From assembly GCA_023954255.1 (NCBI GenBank), contig JAMLIH010000019.1, positions 1 to 44,434 of the forward strand: a DNA stretch of 44,434 bases, in the 5' to 3' direction. Made by a program: the position numbers and the translations under genes. Source of the stretch: Phyllobacteriaceae bacterium. Lineage in GTDB: Bacteria > Pseudomonadota > Alphaproteobacteria > Rhizobiales > Rhizobiaceae. Below, piece after piece: positions 1-7,505 of this stretch. The notes beneath the pieces were generated by a model. The model was not told the DNA's origin. It saw only the letters and a list, made by a program, of their open reading frames with translations, and ran no database searches. The first letter of the stretch is position 1. Every line of letters begins with the position of its first letter.

Positions 1-1658
1 TGGGCGCACGCTTCACCCTCGATGCCATTCCCGGCAAGCAGATGGCAATCGACGCCGATCTGTCGGCCGGTCTGCTGGACGAGAAGGAGGCGCAGAAACG
101 CCGCCGCGAACTTGAAGAGGAAAGCTCGTTTTTCGGTTCGATGGACGGTGCCTCGAAGTTCGTGCGCGGCGATGCCATTGCCGGCCTGATCATCACTGCA
201 GTCAACATCTTCGGCGGCATCATCATCGGCGTGCTGCGTCACGACATGAGCGTTGCGGAGGCTGCCGACGTCTTTACCCGCCTGTCCGTCGGGGACGGCC
301 TGGTATCGCAGATTCCGGCGCTCATCGTCTCGCTTGCCGCCGGCCTTCTGGTCTCGAAGGGCGGAACGCGCGGCTCGGCCGACCAGGCAGTCATCTCGCA
401 GCTCGCAGGCTATCCCAAGGCGCTGGTGGTGGCCGCAGGCCTGCTCGCCTTTTTGAGCCTCACGCCAGGTCTGCCGTTCTTTCCGTTCATTCTGCTTGCC
501 GCCGCCATGGCCTTCGTTGCCTACATCATTCCGGTCCGCAAGGGTCAGCGGGCGCGTGCCGAAAAGGCGGCCGACGATGCCAGGCTTCAGGAACAGGCCG
601 AACGCGATGCCGACTCCATCCAGACCTCCATGGAAGTGGCCGCACTGGAGCTTTCGGTCGGCAAGCAGCTCGGCCTCAAAATCCTCGTCGACAATCAGGA
701 AATGGGTTACCGCATCTCGCGGATGCGCAAGAAATTTGCCACCGAATACGGTTTCGTCATCCCCGAGGTGAAGGTGCGCGAGGATCTGAGCCTGCCGCCC
801 AGAAGCTACAAGATCAGTCTGTTCGGCACGGCGGTTGCCCAGCATGAGGTGAGCCTGAGCGAGGTGATGATCATCACCAGCAAGCCGGAGCAAATTCCCT
901 ATGCCGCCGAGTCGATCCGCGAACCGGCATTCGGGGGCACGGCCTGGCTGGTGCCTGATATCTATGCCGCCGAACTGAAACTCCAGGGCTTCCAGGTCAT
1001 CGATCCGATGTCTCAGGTTCTCACCCATCTCAGTGAGACGGTGCGCAACAATCTCGATCACCTGTTCTCCTACAAGGACATGCGTCAGCTGATCGGCGGA
1101 CTGGATCGCGAGTATTCGAAACTTGTCGAGGAAATCACGCCGTCCCACCTGTCCTTCTCCGGGCTGCAGGCGGTCTTCAAGATGCTGCTGGCGGAGCGGG
1201 TATCGGTGCGCAACGTTACCAAGGTTCTGGAGGCGGTTGCCGAGATTGCCCCTTATTGCAAACGCGGTGAGCAGATCGCCGAGCATGTGCGGATGCGGCT
1301 TGCCCAGCAGATTTGCGGCACCGTGGCACAGAACGGGCAACTGAAAATCCTGCGCATGGGTACCCATTGGGACGAGGCCTTCAACAAAGCGTTGCAGCGC
1401 GATGCTCGCGGCGAGCTGTCGGAGTTCCAGATGCCCAGTGAGGAACTGGAGCGTTTCGGCCTCAATGCCAAGAAGAAGATCAAGGAACTGTTCGACCAGG
1501 GGCACCAGTTTGCGGTGGCAACAACGCCCGAGTCCCGCAAATATGTCCGCATGATCATTGAACGGCTGTTCCCCTCCCAGCCGGTTATCTCCAACCTCGA
1601 AATCGCGGGCGGCATCGATATCGAGGTGCTTGGCGAAATCGGCAATGGAGCAGTTTAG
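1..1658 (+). CDS. flhA: Flagellar export apparatus protein FlhA (5' end missing)
   Basis: FlhA is the large inner-membrane subunit of the flagellar type III export gate; its cytosolic C-terminal domain docks chaperone-substrate complexes. The reading frame is already open at base 3 (codons give GARFTLDAIPGKQMAIDADL-like text, typical of the FlhA FHIPEP loop region), so the window starts inside the gene and the first ~150 residues are absent. Visible parts are the end of the cytoplasmic loop, the last membrane helices (GLIITAVNIFGGIIIGVL; PALIVSLAAGLLVSKGG; the FLSLTPGLPFFPF region) and the full ~340-residue cytosolic domain. The ATG at 42 is an internal Met, not a start. The stop overlaps the start of fliR by 14 bases, indicating translational coupling. 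Identification is secure. Confidence 0.96.
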   Translation, partial: GARFTLDAIPGKQMAIDADLSAGLLDEKEAQKRRRELEEESSFFGSMDGASKFVRGDAIAGLIITAVNIFGGIIIGVLRHDMSVAEAADVFTRLSVGDGLVSQIPALIVSLAAGLLVSKGGTRGSADQAVISQLAGYPKALVVAAGLLAFLSLTPGLPFFPFILLAAAMAFVAYIIPVRKGQRARAEKAADDARLQEQAERDADSIQTSMEVAALELSVGKQLGLKILVDNQEMGYRISRMRKKFATEYGFVIPEVKVREDLSLPPRSYKISLFGTAVAQHEVSLSEVMIITSKPEQIPYAAESIREPAFGGTAWLVPDIYAAELKLQGFQVIDPMSQVLTHLSETVRNNLDHLFSYKDMRQLIGGLDREYSKLVEEITPSHLSFSGLQAVFKMLLAERVSVRNVTKVLEAVAEIAPYCKRGEQIAEHVRMRLAQQICGTVAQNGQLKILRMGTHWDEAFNKALQRDARGELSEFQMPSEELERFGLNAKKKIKELFDQGHQFAVATTPESRKYVRMIIERLFPSQPVISNLEIAGGIDIEVLGEIGNGAV

Positions 1659-2406
1659 CCCCTACTTTCTCGCCATTTTCGCGATCGCGGTCCGTACCAC
1701 TACCGCTTTCATGATCCTGCCGGGCTTTTCCGCCGCGCAAATCCCCATGCGGGTTCGGTTGTTCCTGTCGCTGGCGGTTACCTATTCGGTGTTCTTCCTG
1801 GCCGATGACCTATCCGGCATGGCGATCTTCCGGCAGGAGCCTACACCGGCCTGGTTTCTGGTAATGACCCTGCGCGAGATGCTGGTTGCGGCAATTCTGG
1901 CCGTGCCGATACGGTTTCTGTTTCTGGCGCTCGGCTTTGCCGGCGAGATCACCATGCAGTTCATCGGCATGAATCCGATACCGGGAACGCCGATCGGCGA
2001 CGACCAGCCGACGACAGCCCTTTCGGCCTATTACAACATGGCGGCGCTCATCCTGTTTTTCGTAACAGGGCTGCACCTTCATTTCATCATGGCGCTGGCG
2101 CTTTCCTTCGAGGCCTTTCCGCCGGGAGAGGCGCTCAATGCTCCGGTGGTGGTGGAAAGGCTGGCTGCGGACCTGTCGACCTTCTTCAACATCGCCTTGC
2201 GATTGTCGGCGCCGGTCCTGGTCTATTCGGTAATCGTCAACCTCATCGCCGGTCTGGTGAACAAGCTGACACCGCAAATCCCGATCTATTTCGTGTCGAC
2301 GCCGTTTCTGATCTTCGGTGGCCTCTACATCCTGCTGATCATCGGCAACGACATCCTGTTCAACTTCAATGTCGAGGCAAGCAGGCTGGTCGATTCACTG
2401 CTGTAG
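1645..2406 (+). CDS. fliR: Flagellar biosynthesis protein FliR
   Basis: FliR is a core membrane subunit of the FliPQR flagellar export gate. The protein is 253 residues when started at ATG 1645 (MEQFSPYFLAIFAIAVRTTT), the usual length for FliR; the open frame extends upstream but only as an out-of-frame shadow of flhA. It shows several hydrophobic segments and the family pattern around PGFSAAQIPMRVRLFLSLAV, GEITMQFIGMNPIPGTPIG and the C-terminal LVNKLTPQIPIYFVSTPFLI. It overlaps flhA by 14 bases and belongs to the same operon, as in other Hyphomicrobiales. Confidence 0.95.
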   Translation: MEQFSPYFLAIFAIAVRTTTAFMILPGFSAAQIPMRVRLFLSLAVTYSVFFLADDLSGMAIFRQEPTPAWFLVMTLREMLVAAILAVPIRFLFLALGFAGEITMQFIGMNPIPGTPIGDDQPTTALSAYYNMAALILFFVTGLHLHFIMALALSFEAFPPGEALNAPVVVERLAADLSTFFNIALRLSAPVLVYSVIVNLIAGLVNKLTPQIPIYFVSTPFLIFGGLYILLIIGNDILFNFNVEASRLVDSLL

Positions 2407-2505
2407 GAGCCTTCCTCCAGCTTGGGATAAGCTAACTTTCCTAGCATTGCGGTAGATTTTCGAACGTGGCGTTTTCGACAAAGACTGGGGCTTGCCTTGG
2501 CGAAC

Positions 2506-2886
2506 ATGATCGATCCCGTATCCCTGCCGGCAGGCATGGCGCCTGACCGAGTGGAGGTTTGCGCACCGGGCATGCGCCATCGAATTGACGAATGCAGCAT
2601 ACCCTTTCCCCTTGAAGCTGCGCGCGCTGAGGTGGCCGCTGGCGGCATAGCGGTGAAAGACGGGGCCGGCCAGGCAAGCCGCCCGGATGCCGCCAAGGAA
2701 TTCGAGACCATGGTGGTCTCGTTCATGCTGAAGGACGTGGTCAAGAGCGACCTGCAGAATGTTCTCGGCGAAGGTGCGGGTGGCGACTTCTATCTGTCCG
2801 TTTTCACCGATGCGGTTGCCCGCCAGATCGTCAGGGCAGGCGGGATCGGGATCCAGCAGCACATAGGGCCGAAAGCCGATGATTGA
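2506..2886 (+). CDS. Rod-binding protein (FlgJ N-terminal/CheL-like)
   Basis: Short protein (126 residues) with the FlgJ N-terminal rod-binding motif in its second half: AAKEFETMVVSFMLKDVVKS followed by a small GGDFYLSVFTDAVARQIVRAGGIGI segment. Such single-domain proteins (called CheL or FlgJ-like in alphaproteobacteria) act in the periplasm as scaffold or cap for rod assembly and lack the muramidase half of enterobacterial FlgJ. ATG 2506 is chosen; a TTG at 2497 in the same frame is an alternative and neither has a strong Shine-Dalgarno sequence. A 90-base gap separates it from fliR. Its last 8 bases overlap the next gene, so the two are probably coupled. Confidence 0.8.
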   Translation: MIDPVSLPAGMAPDRVEVCAPGMRHRIDECSIPFPLEAARAEVAAGGIAVKDGAGQASRPDAAKEFETMVVSFMLKDVVKSDLQNVLGEGAGGDFYLSVFTDAVARQIVRAGGIGIQQHIGPKADD

Positions 2887-3280
2887 TCATTCCCAACAGG
2901 CCGGGGGCGGCGAATTTGTTCAGCGCCCGGCTGACAAGCCGGCCACTCATCTTTCCCAGGTGGTAGCCAATCTCACAAGATTGCTCGACTACGAGCACCG
3001 CCTGCTGGCCGCAAACGACTATGCCAAGCTCGATTCGGTCGTTGCAGACAAGCATCGCATCATGAACCAGCTCGTCACGCTTTCCCCGGCACGGGGGCAA
3101 GTGGCATCGAAAGCGCTTGAAGCGGAGCTGGGCAGCTTGAAGTCCCGGCTCGAGCGCAACATGAAGGCGCTGAAAATCCGCTCCGGCGCGATCAGCGAAC
3201 TGGCCGGAACCATCGAGGAGGCCATGCGCAGTGCCCAGAGCGATGGTACTTACGGGCCGAACGGTGCCGGCGGATTCTAG
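2879..3280 (+). CDS. FlgN-like flagellar export chaperone
   Basis: A 133-residue, mostly alpha-helical cytosolic protein. The central part (LSQVVANLTRLLDYEHRLLA ... LDSVVADKHRIMNQLVTL ... AELGSLKSRLERNMKALK) resembles FlgN-type chaperones that bind hook-filament junction proteins FlgK and FlgL before export: a long helical hairpin with an early acidic/aromatic E-H segment and a late N-x-x-A-L/I segment. Position right after the rod-binding gene, with an 8-base overlap, matches the Hyphomicrobiales flagellar operon. Assignment to FlgN rests on size, helical pattern and context rather than on a strong signature. Confidence 0.68.
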   Translation: MIDHSQQAGGGEFVQRPADKPATHLSQVVANLTRLLDYEHRLLAANDYAKLDSVVADKHRIMNQLVTLSPARGQVASKALEAELGSLKSRLERNMKALKIRSGAISELAGTIEEAMRSAQSDGTYGPNGAGGF

Positions 3281-3283
3281 GCG

Positions 3284-3743
3284 ATGCTGAAGACGATCGG
3301 CATAAGTGTCTGGCTGATGGGACTGCTGGCCGGGTCGATGTTCTACTTTTCGACCCAGCCCTTGCCGGCGACGGAAGAACACGAAAAGAAGCCGGAGGTG
3401 GAATACATCAATCTGCCGCCGATCACTTCGGTTATCGTCCGTGACAAGTCGATCCGGGGTTACGTGATTGCAGAGTTTTCCGTTTCCGTCGCAAAAGACA
3501 AGCGCGACGAGATCAAACGCCCACTGGAACTGGTGTTGCGCGATCTGGTGATCAAGGGCATGCATGCCAACAAGAAGCTGGATATCTTCAAGCTGGACGA
3601 TTTTGACGTTGCCGCATTTTCCGAGGAACTTCGCGACCAGTTGAACCAAACTGGGTGACGGCTTTGTCGAGTCGGTGCTGGTGCAGGATCTGAACTTCAT
3701 CAGCAAGGAAGATGTCCGCGACATGCTGCTGCGCAAGAGCTGA
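3284..3743 (+). pseudogene. FliL-like flagellar protein gene, frameshifted near its 3' end
   Basis: Small inner-membrane protein with an N-terminal hydrophobic anchor (GISVWLMGLLAGSMFYF) and a periplasmic domain of the kind found in FliL-related basal-body proteins of Hyphomicrobiales. The first frame ends at TGA 3656-3658 after DQLNQTG (124 residues). Directly after, the +1 frame continues with coding-like text (LGDGFVESVLVQDLNFISKE, ending MLLRKS) to TGA 3741-3743. Removing one A from the run at 3648-3650 joins the two into a ~152-residue protein. So either the sequence holds a 1-base insertion error, or the gene has recently lost its C-terminal end. It starts 4 bases after the FlgN-like gene and closes the flagellar operon. 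Confidence 0.7.
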
Positions 3744-3842
3744 CGTTTCACCGCGCCCCTCCCGGATGCGCCAATTCCTCAAATTCTAACGAATGCCGGC
3801 ACCAAAGCTTCATGCGCTGCTGATAGGAAGCAGTGACCGGCA

Positions 3843-3858
3843 ATCCGCCAAGGCGGAT
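3843..3858. repeat. 16-bp perfect palindrome
   Basis: ATCCGCCAAGGCGGAT is a perfect palindrome in the gap between the FliL-like gene and the next open frame. It could form a short hairpin or be a protein-binding site. There is no T-run after it on either strand, so it is not called a terminator. Confidence 0.4.
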
Positions 3859-3876
3859 CCAGCATGAAGCACCGCC

Positions 3877-4413
3877 GTGACCGCATCCAGCGGTATTATC
3901 CCTGAAACGGTTTCAGCGAGATTTGTGGTGCTCAAGCGCTTGCCGGCGAAGCGGAAGGCTTCAGGCGCCGGATTCGGATATGTTTTCCTTTGGAGCCTGC
4001 TGGCAGCGCTGTGCATGGTGCTGTTTGCCGGGCCTGCGGCCGCCAATGCGAGCAATGCATCGGTTGTCTTCAGCGGCTACGTGCCAGAACGGGGGCAAGG
4101 CTCCTTTCACATCGAGCAGGAGCAACTGGTCGCCTTTGGCGCAACCGGGGGAGTGCGTCTTCACGCCGCCAATCCGACCCGGAGCGCAGCCCGTCTTACC
4201 TATGTCGTCCTGGACGGTTCAAACAACATCATTGCCGGCGGGCAGGGTCCGGCTTATCTGGTTCCTCCAGGACAGCGATTGGAGACCATCGTCGCCTTTC
4301 CGCTGGAGAGCGAGAGCCTGCAGCGGTTCCGGCTTTGCGCAGTGCAGGAATACGCCACGTCTAGCCGCTCATCCTCCAAATGCTTTCAACTCTCCGTCAC
4401 ACGGTTAGATTGA
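3877..4413 (+). CDS. Exported protein of unknown function
   Basis: A 178-residue protein that I do not recognise. It has a basic N-terminus (LKRLPAKRKAS) followed by one hydrophobic stretch (FLWSLLAALCMVLFAGPAAANA) with an Ala-x-Ala signal peptidase site near residue 57, so the mature part (~120 residues) should lie in the periplasm or outside. The mature part looks beta-rich (VVFSGYVPERGQGSFHIEQE; TYVVLDGSNNIIAGGQG) and contains two Cys near the end (LCAVQEY, SKCFQLS) that could form a disulfide. ATG 3877 is used; a GTG around 3925 gives a more typical signal-peptide length. It lies 133 bases after the flagellar operon and could be its last, unrelated member or a separate unit. Confidence 0.55.
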   Translation: MTASSGIIPETVSARFVVLKRLPAKRKASGAGFGYVFLWSLLAALCMVLFAGPAAANASNASVVFSGYVPERGQGSFHIEQEQLVAFGATGGVRLHAANPTRSAARLTYVVLDGSNNIIAGGQGPAYLVPPGQRLETIVAFPLESESLQRFRLCAVQEYATSSRSSSKCFQLSVTRLD

Positions 4414-4438
4414 AAATATTCAAAAAATTCAATATAAT
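4410..4438 (+). promoter_or_regulatory. Near-consensus sigma-70 promoter
   Basis: TTGAAA at 4410-4415, a 17-base spacer and TATAAT at 4433-4438 form an almost ideal housekeeping promoter inside an AT-rich patch that stands out from the GC-rich surroundings. The -35 element overlaps the stop codon of the preceding gene. Within it, TTGAA-N4-TTCAA (4410-4423) and another TTCAA (4428-4432) make an operator-like repeat between -35 and -10. The promoter points to the LuxR-type gene downstream and implies a leader of roughly 80-100 bases. Confidence 0.7.
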
Positions 4439-4541
4439 ATACTTGTCTAAACCTGAATATTTTGTCTTTACCGATCTAGCCAACAAAAGACATGCAACTT
4501 AATGTGCCGACAGTGAGGGAGTCGTCTACATTAAACCGCCA

Positions 4542-5264
4542 TTGTCTGTAACCGGCACGAGTCTGAATGTTCCCGAGGCGCTGGAAGAAGCTGTTGTTCC
4601 ACAGCAGATTCGTCTGGCGGAGACGACTGGCGACCTGGGCGAGATATGCCTGCGGATATGCAGACTCAACGGGTTTTCCAACTATTGCCTCGTCAGGCGC
4701 ACTGAAGAGGATTCGGGCTGGGCAGTGCTGCTGGACAACTGGCCAGGCGGGCTGACTTCGGCATTGGTAACGCTGCTGGCGGAACAGTCCGGCGGCCGGA
4801 CCCTGCCGGCAGACAACACTGCTTCGCCGCTGCGGCTGGTGGCAACTGATCAGCAGGACGATTCTCCGGTTTCCCAGCTTTCGGCTGCAGGCCTGAAATA
4901 CAGCCTTCTTTTCAAGGTCTACCGTGTTGGCGGCGGTCACGCCATCATGTGCTTTTCCGGCGACCGGCATGCGGCGAGCGAAATGGAACTCATGTCGCTG
5001 CAGTTCCATGCAATGCTGATTTATGACCGGCTGACGGTGCTGACAGACAGGACGGAGACCAGAAAAGGCGGTGAACTTTCGCCGCGCGAACTGGAGTGCC
5101 TTCGATGGATCGCAAAGGGCAAGACCAGTTCGGAAATCGGCATCATTCTCGGCCTGTCGGAAAACACCATCAACAACTACATCGTCAATGCGTGCCGCAA
5201 GATGGGTGCGGTCAACCGCATCCATGCTGTCTATCTGGCCTTCAAGATGGGGCTTATTTCCTGA
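4542..5264 (+). CDS. LuxR-type transcriptional regulator (autoinducer-domain-like N-terminus)
   Basis: A 240-residue protein with a classic C-terminal LuxR/GerE HTH: LSPRELECLRWIAKGKTSSE, then IGIILGLSENTINNYIV and CRKMGAVNRIHAV. The N-terminal ~160 residues have the size and general pattern of the autoinducer-binding fold (LDNWPGGLTSAL resembles the N-Y/W-P segment), but I do not see the Asp-Pro pair that contacts acyl-homoserine lactone, so ligand binding is doubtful. It may be related to the VisN/VisR motility regulators of rhizobia, given the flagellar neighbourhood; this is inference. No in-frame ATG exists near the start: TTG 4542 is used, but the only Shine-Dalgarno-like run (GAGGGAG, 4515-4521) is 8 bases before an in-frame ATT at 4530. 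The frame is closed by TAA at 4500. Confidence 0.82.
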   Translation: MSVTGTSLNVPEALEEAVVPQQIRLAETTGDLGEICLRICRLNGFSNYCLVRRTEEDSGWAVLLDNWPGGLTSALVTLLAEQSGGRTLPADNTASPLRLVATDQQDDSPVSQLSAAGLKYSLLFKVYRVGGGHAIMCFSGDRHAASEMELMSLQFHAMLIYDRLTVLTDRTETRKGGELSPRELECLRWIAKGKTSSEIGIILGLSENTINNYIVNACRKMGAVNRIHAVYLAFKMGLIS

Positions 5265-5347
5265 AGCTTTCCTGCCTCCGCGAAATCCGGCAAGCCCGGC
5301 AAAAGGCTCGGCCTGTATGGTGAGCCGGCAAACGGAGGGCACCGATC

Positions 5348-5989
5348 ATGAGATTCGGGCACTGGTTGGCCGGGCTGATTCCCGGCGTATTCGCTTCAAC
5401 GCTCGCGGTGTTCGCCGTTGGCGGTTTTGATCGGGTACAGGCGGGCGTCTGCAGCCGCGACGGAGTGATCAACCTTTATTCTGCAAGCTGCGGGCAGGAA
5501 CCGGTCCGGCCGGAAGCTGCGGCCGAAACAACTCGTGCGGCACCGCAAAGAACTTCCTACGGCAGCAATCAGCGTCTGCAGCCGGTGCGCTTCGAAAAAG
5601 CGGTCGTGCTGGAAGTGGAGTCGCGGTCTGCCCGCGGAATTTCCGCCGGTGCGGTCCGGCTCGGCGTGCGGTGTTTTCGAAATGAAACCAACCTGGCATT
5701 CTTTTTTCCCGAGAAGGAGATGTCCGATTACCGGGAGCGATCGGAAATCCTCTATCAGGTGGATGGTGGTGAAGAGAAGGTGCTGGAGTTGAGACTGGCC
5801 GGCAACAGCAGGAATGTCCTGGGTGTTTGGGAGGGATACAGGGCCGTTCCCTTCCTGCAGGAAGTACTGAGCGGCGGTTCCCTGTATCTCAATGCACTCG
5901 ACAAGCAGTATGCGGAGATCGAGGTAGAGTTCGACCTGGAAGAACTGCGGGAGCGCATCGGCACGGTGCGCGACCAATGCAGCTGGTAG
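5348..5989 (+). CDS. Exported protein with TagO/VasI-like C-terminal domain
   Basis: A 213-residue protein with an N-terminal signal sequence (hydrophobic LAGLIPGVFASTLAVFAVGG, cleavage near VQAGV). Residues ~90-213 resemble the TagO/VasI (type VI secretion-associated, VC_A0118-like) domain: a conserved single-Cys strand AVRLGVRCFRNETNLAFFF, then a paired-strand EILYQVDGGEE, a W in the middle, a short VPFLQEVLSGGSLYLNA segment and the terminal acidic helix ending in a Cys-Trp pair. Two Cys could bridge the domain. No other type VI secretion gene lies in the window, so a role in that system is not supported; the same fold also occurs in stand-alone envelope proteins. The start ATG 5348 has GGAGGG about 8 bases upstream. 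Confidence 0.55.
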   Translation: MRFGHWLAGLIPGVFASTLAVFAVGGFDRVQAGVCSRDGVINLYSASCGQEPVRPEAAAETTRAAPQRTSYGSNQRLQPVRFEKAVVLEVESRSARGISAGAVRLGVRCFRNETNLAFFFPEKEMSDYRERSEILYQVDGGEEKVLELRLAGNSRNVLGVWEGYRAVPFLQEVLSGGSLYLNALDKQYAEIEVEFDLEELRERIGTVRDQCSW

Positions 5990-6186
5990 AATGTATTGAA
6001 AGAGTCTCCGGAAATTTTCTCAGGTAAAACTTGATTTGGCAGTCGTGGCGATTCAGTGGTTGCAGCTGATTCGCCGGCACACAGTATTCTTTTCACATTG
6101 CGGCCGGCAGCCGCGTCCGAAACGCTTCAACACAAGCTTCGGACAAGGGCCAGACAACATTATCCAACTGCAGTTTGGAGAATAGC

Positions 6187-6546
6187 ATGACCATTATATC
6201 CGCGCAGTTGCCGTTGCATTTCCAGGAAGCCCATCGCACTGCTGACCACAGGCAAACAACAGCCAGGGTGCAGTTGGAGGGCGCTGCTGTATTGCGCGGA
6301 GCGGCGAACGCCCACATTCATGCTGCCGACACTGCTTCCGGCGAGGGCATGCAAGTGTCCTATCAGGGCGCGGCGCGCGGCATGGACCTCGGCGCGCTTC
6401 TGCCGGCGCGGGAAGACATGGTTATGCAGGGCCCGGTCTCAGGCAGCCAGAGAGCCTATGCGGATGCCATCGAGGCAATGGGAGAGGAGATCCCTGTTCC
6501 GTTCGGCGCCTATCACGGCGATGCGGACTATTCCCTGAATCCGTGA
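6187..6546 (+). CDS. Small protein of unknown function
   Basis: A 119-residue open frame with no recognised family. ATG 6187 is preferred because GGAG lies at 6176-6179, about 8 bases upstream; a TTG at 6175 in the same frame lacks such a site. No signal peptide or membrane segment is visible. The sequence is Ala/Gly/His-rich in the middle (LEGAAVLRGAANAHIHAADT) with an acidic end. The codon positions look GC-biased as in neighbouring genes, which supports coding, but the evidence is limited. It is followed by a convergent HTH gene 14 bases away. Confidence 0.45.
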   Translation: MTIISAQLPLHFQEAHRTADHRQTTARVQLEGAAVLRGAANAHIHAADTASGEGMQVSYQGAARGMDLGALLPAREDMVMQGPVSGSQRAYADAIEAMGEEIPVPFGAYHGDADYSLNP

Positions 6547-6560
6547 CCAATGGCCAGGTT

Positions 6561-6770
6561 TCAGCCGGCCGCGTTGTGCTTGAGGGCGAACCGGGCGGCG
6601 GCCTGAAGGTTGGTCTTGGCCGCCAGCTTCTGGCGAACGGTCGCGAGTACGGACACGATCAGTAAATCCGACAAGCTGAGTTGCTCGGCGGTCTGAGAAA
6701 CCGTCAACCCCGATACCAGATACATCATAACCTTTTCCTCCAGAGAGGAAAGTTCTGCTGACACGCCCAT
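6561..6770 (-). CDS. HTH-only LuxR-type protein
   Basis: A short protein consisting of little more than a LuxR/GerE DNA-binding domain: LSSLEEKVMMYLVSGLTVSQ, TAEQLSLSDLLIVSVLATVR and QKLAAKTNLQAAARFALKHN align with the four-helix pattern, although the usual LSxREx start reads LSSLEEK and the recognition helix is atypical. ATG 6770 gives 69 residues and is chosen because the residues upstream in the frame look non-coding; a TTG at 6878 would give 105 residues. There is no receiver or ligand-binding domain, so it may act as a constitutive or antagonistic DNA-binding partner. It is transcribed opposite to its neighbours. Confidence 0.6.
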   Translation of the reverse strand: MGVSAELSSLEEKVMMYLVSGLTVSQTAEQLSLSDLLIVSVLATVRQKLAAKTNLQAAARFALKHNAAG

Positions 6771-6887
6771 AGGACCATTTGACCCCTCAATGACCCGATT
6801 GCGACTTCGCGCTCCCCACACCTCAGGAGACACAAATACAGGATAACAACAACATTCCGGTTTCAGCAACCGCTTCAAGCCGACTGT

Positions 6888-6926
6888 GTGTTAACAATTG
6901 CACTTCCCAAACGTTAAGGTTAACAC
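6888..6926. promoter_or_regulatory. Operator-like inverted repeat GTGTTAAC/GTTAACAC
   Basis: GTGTTAAC (6888-6895) and GTTAACAC (6919-6926) are perfect 8-base inverted repeats separated by 23 bases, in the gap between the minus-strand HTH gene and the plus-strand gene at 7047. Position between divergent genes and AT-richness fit a regulator binding site, perhaps for one of the local LuxR-type proteins. No experimental support. Confidence 0.4.
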
Positions 6927-7046
6927 AAGATGAACCCTTTTCTCGGTTAGCCGTATGAATTATCCCATCGACGCCCCATATTCTGGCTGGCCTGCAAAGG
7001 CCGGCGGGGGAATGTCGACCTAGACCACCCCAGGCGAGCGCTCTAT

Positions 7047-7328
7047 ATGCTCCATGACAGAATTGAAAAGTTCCGGCTTCTTCGATCGGAGATTGAAGAG
7101 CTTCTGCTGGCAGGCAACGACGACTCCGTGGCCAGCCTGGACCGGCAGTTGTCCGAATGCCTTGCTTCGATTCTTGCTCACTCCGCCGGCAGTGTTGCCG
7201 AATCCAGGGCGAAGGTTGCGTTTGCCTTGGAACTTCTGGTTACCGAACTCGATCGCACCAACACGGTGGACGCATTGGTGTCGCTGATACTTGCAGAGTT
7301 CGACAACATTATCCCGGGTTCCGGCTGA
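7047..7328 (+). CDS. Small helical protein, paralogue of the N-terminal domain of the PAS protein at 8972
   Basis: A 93-residue, probably all-helical cytosolic protein. It lines up along nearly its whole length with the first ~90 residues of the PAS-domain protein encoded at 8972-9730: GNDDSVASLDRQL pairs with ADNEETVYQLDRDL, AFALELLVTELDRT pairs with EFLLGLVVTSNEQL, and the C-terminal helix pairs in the same spacing. I do not recognise this domain. No signal peptide or membrane segment. ATG 7047 has a weak AGGCGAG site about 9 bases upstream. A free copy of a domain also fused to a sensor suggests protein-protein interaction, for example dimerisation or competition; this is inference. Confidence 0.6.
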   Translation: MLHDRIEKFRLLRSEIEELLLAGNDDSVASLDRQLSECLASILAHSAGSVAESRAKVAFALELLVTELDRTNTVDALVSLILAEFDNIIPGSG

Positions 7329-7460
7329 GCCAGCGCCACTTTAAGACTTGCGCGATCCCGCCAATGCGATGATGTGCCGACGGTGCGGTTTCTTCTCCTC
7401 CCAGCTTTCCGATATGAGCGCCTCGTGAATTGAAAGCGCTGTGACGCACAGTTGCCGGCG

Positions 7461-7505
7461 GAAAAAGAAAAGACGCCAGGCCGGTTGTGGACAGCCTGGC
7501 GTCTT
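7461..7505 (-). terminator. Intrinsic terminator, minus strand
   Basis: AAGACGCCAGGC (7470-7481) pairs perfectly with GCCTGGCGTCTT (7494-7505) around a 12-base loop. On the minus strand the stem is followed by TTCTTTTTC (7461-7469). It ends the candidate small RNA. Confidence 0.8.
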
